Source of the DNA: Bryobacterales bacterium
GTDB lineage: Bacteria > Acidobacteriota > Terriglobia > Bryobacterales > Bryobacteraceae
DNA: 13,532 nt
Assembly (NCBI GenBank): GCA_003132865.1
Contig: PKYZ01000276.1
Span: 1 to 13,532, forward strand
Direction of reading: 5' to 3'
In this document: in pieces, positions 12,780 to 13,532 of the stretch
Position numbering within the stretch: position 1 is the first letter of the stretch
Layout of the letters: each line of letters opens with the position of its first letter
Position numbers and translations under genes: made by a program
Notes under the pieces: generated by a model
Databases searched by the model: none
What the model saw: the letters and a program-made list of their open reading frames with translations, nothing else
Told to the model about the DNA's origin: nothing

Positions 12780-13532
12780 TGAAAAAGCATGTTTACCAAT
12801 TCGGCCCAGGCGGGGCCGATGGCGACGGAACGATGAAAGATGTTCTCGGCGGCAAAGGCGCCGGGTTGGCCGAAATGTGCCGGGCGAATCTGCCGGTGCC
12901 GCCCGGCTTCACCATCTCGACGGAAGTCTGCAACATCTACTTCGAGAACCAGAACACGGTTCCGGATGAGATCCACAAGGAAATGCTGCAGGCGCTGGAG
13001 AAGCTCCAGAAGCAGATGGGACAGACGCTGGGCGACACCGAAAATCCGCTGCTGGTCAGCGTGCGCTCGGGTGCCAAGTTCTCCATGCCGGGCATGATGG
13101 ACACCGTCCTCAACCTCGGCCTGAACGATAAGACCGTGCTGGCGCTGGAGCGCAAGAGCGGCAATCCGCGCTTCGCCCACGATTGCTACCGCCGCTTCAT
13201 CCAGATGTTCGGCAACGTGGTGCTGGAGATTGAGAAGCACGATTTCGATCACGTGTTCGATGGGCGCAAGAAGAAGGTGAAAGCCAAGTTCGACACCGAT
13301 TTGACTGCCGAAGACCTGAAGGCGGTGATTGTCGATTACAAGAAGCTGGTGGAGAAGAAGACGGGCAAGCCGTTCCCGCAGGAAGCCGTGCAGCAACTCG
13401 CGATGGCGCGCGATGCGGTGTTCCGTTCGTGGTTCAACGCCCGAGCCAAGCACTACCGCAAGATGAACAATATCCCCGACGATTTGGGGACAGCAGTGAA
13501 CGTGCAGGCGATGGTGTTCGGCAATATCGGCG
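12780..13532 (+). CDS. ppdK: Pyruvate, phosphate dikinase (3' end cut off by the window)
   Basis: PPDK interconverts pyruvate, ATP and phosphate with PEP, AMP and pyrophosphate. 251 residues are visible of about 880-910, and the frame is open to the last base. Seen: VYQFGPGGADGDGTMKDVLGG (5-25), then GKGAGLAEM (25-33), VPPGFTIST (40-48), and the nucleotide-binding domain block VSVRSGAKFSMPGMMDTVLNLGLN (93-116), which is diagnostic for PPDK, followed by NPRFAHDCYRRFIQMF (129-144). The phospho-histidine domain and PEP/pyruvate barrel lie beyond the window. The start is fixed by the Shine-Dalgarno sequence. It follows glyS by 11 bp and is likely in the recO-glyQ-glyS transcript. Confidence 0.96.

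Overview
The window is GC-rich bacterial chromosome with tightly packed genes on both strands. The gene families suggest a member of the Acidobacteria, probably the Solibacter/Bryobacter side. They include a secreted DUF1080 protein, a winged-helix regulator fused to TPRs with no membrane anchor, small secreted proteins of a lineage-specific type, glyQ-glyS followed by ppdK, and many genes without a clear Shine-Dalgarno sequence. This placement is inferred from family content; no rRNA or other direct taxonomic marker is present.

Layout. (1) 1-2731, plus strand: the C-terminal three quarters of ruvB, then folK, a DUF4287+SRPBCC protein and a secreted DUF1080 protein. (2) 2732-3668: a sparse region with a tandem palindromic repeat, two candidate small membrane proteins on the minus strand (one with a perfect glycine zipper) and a candidate 56-residue plus-strand protein. 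(3) 3669-4838, minus strand: a cupin and an atypical SDR, probably co-transcribed. (4) 4839-7487: two paralogous small secreted proteins on the plus strand, with a winged-helix/TPR regulator between them on the minus strand. Both secreted genes have the same 12-mer, ACAAACAATTGA, about 100 bp upstream. The convergent gap between the first secreted gene and the regulator holds two opposed arrays of a 7-bp repeat around a small hairpin. (5) 7488-9098: a palindromic repeat, a DUF3291 protein fused to a second domain, and a DUF433/DUF5615 toxin-antitoxin locus whose toxin is broken. (6) 9125-13532, plus strand: recO, glyQ, glyS and the start of ppdK, with gaps of 3 bp, a 4-bp overlap and 11 bp, so very likely one operon.

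Most notable signals: (a) a 45-bp palindromic repeat inserted in frame in the essential gene glyS, related to intergenic palindromes elsewhere in the window that share a CCTCC core but have different, still complementary arms; (b) the opposed heptamer arrays; (c) the regulator plus two secreted paralogues sharing an upstream motif, which looks like a small uncharacterised regulatory unit; (d) a decayed toxin beside an intact antitoxin. No tRNA, rRNA, CRISPR array, transposase, phage gene or replication origin was seen. No classical intrinsic terminator (hairpin plus T-run) was found.
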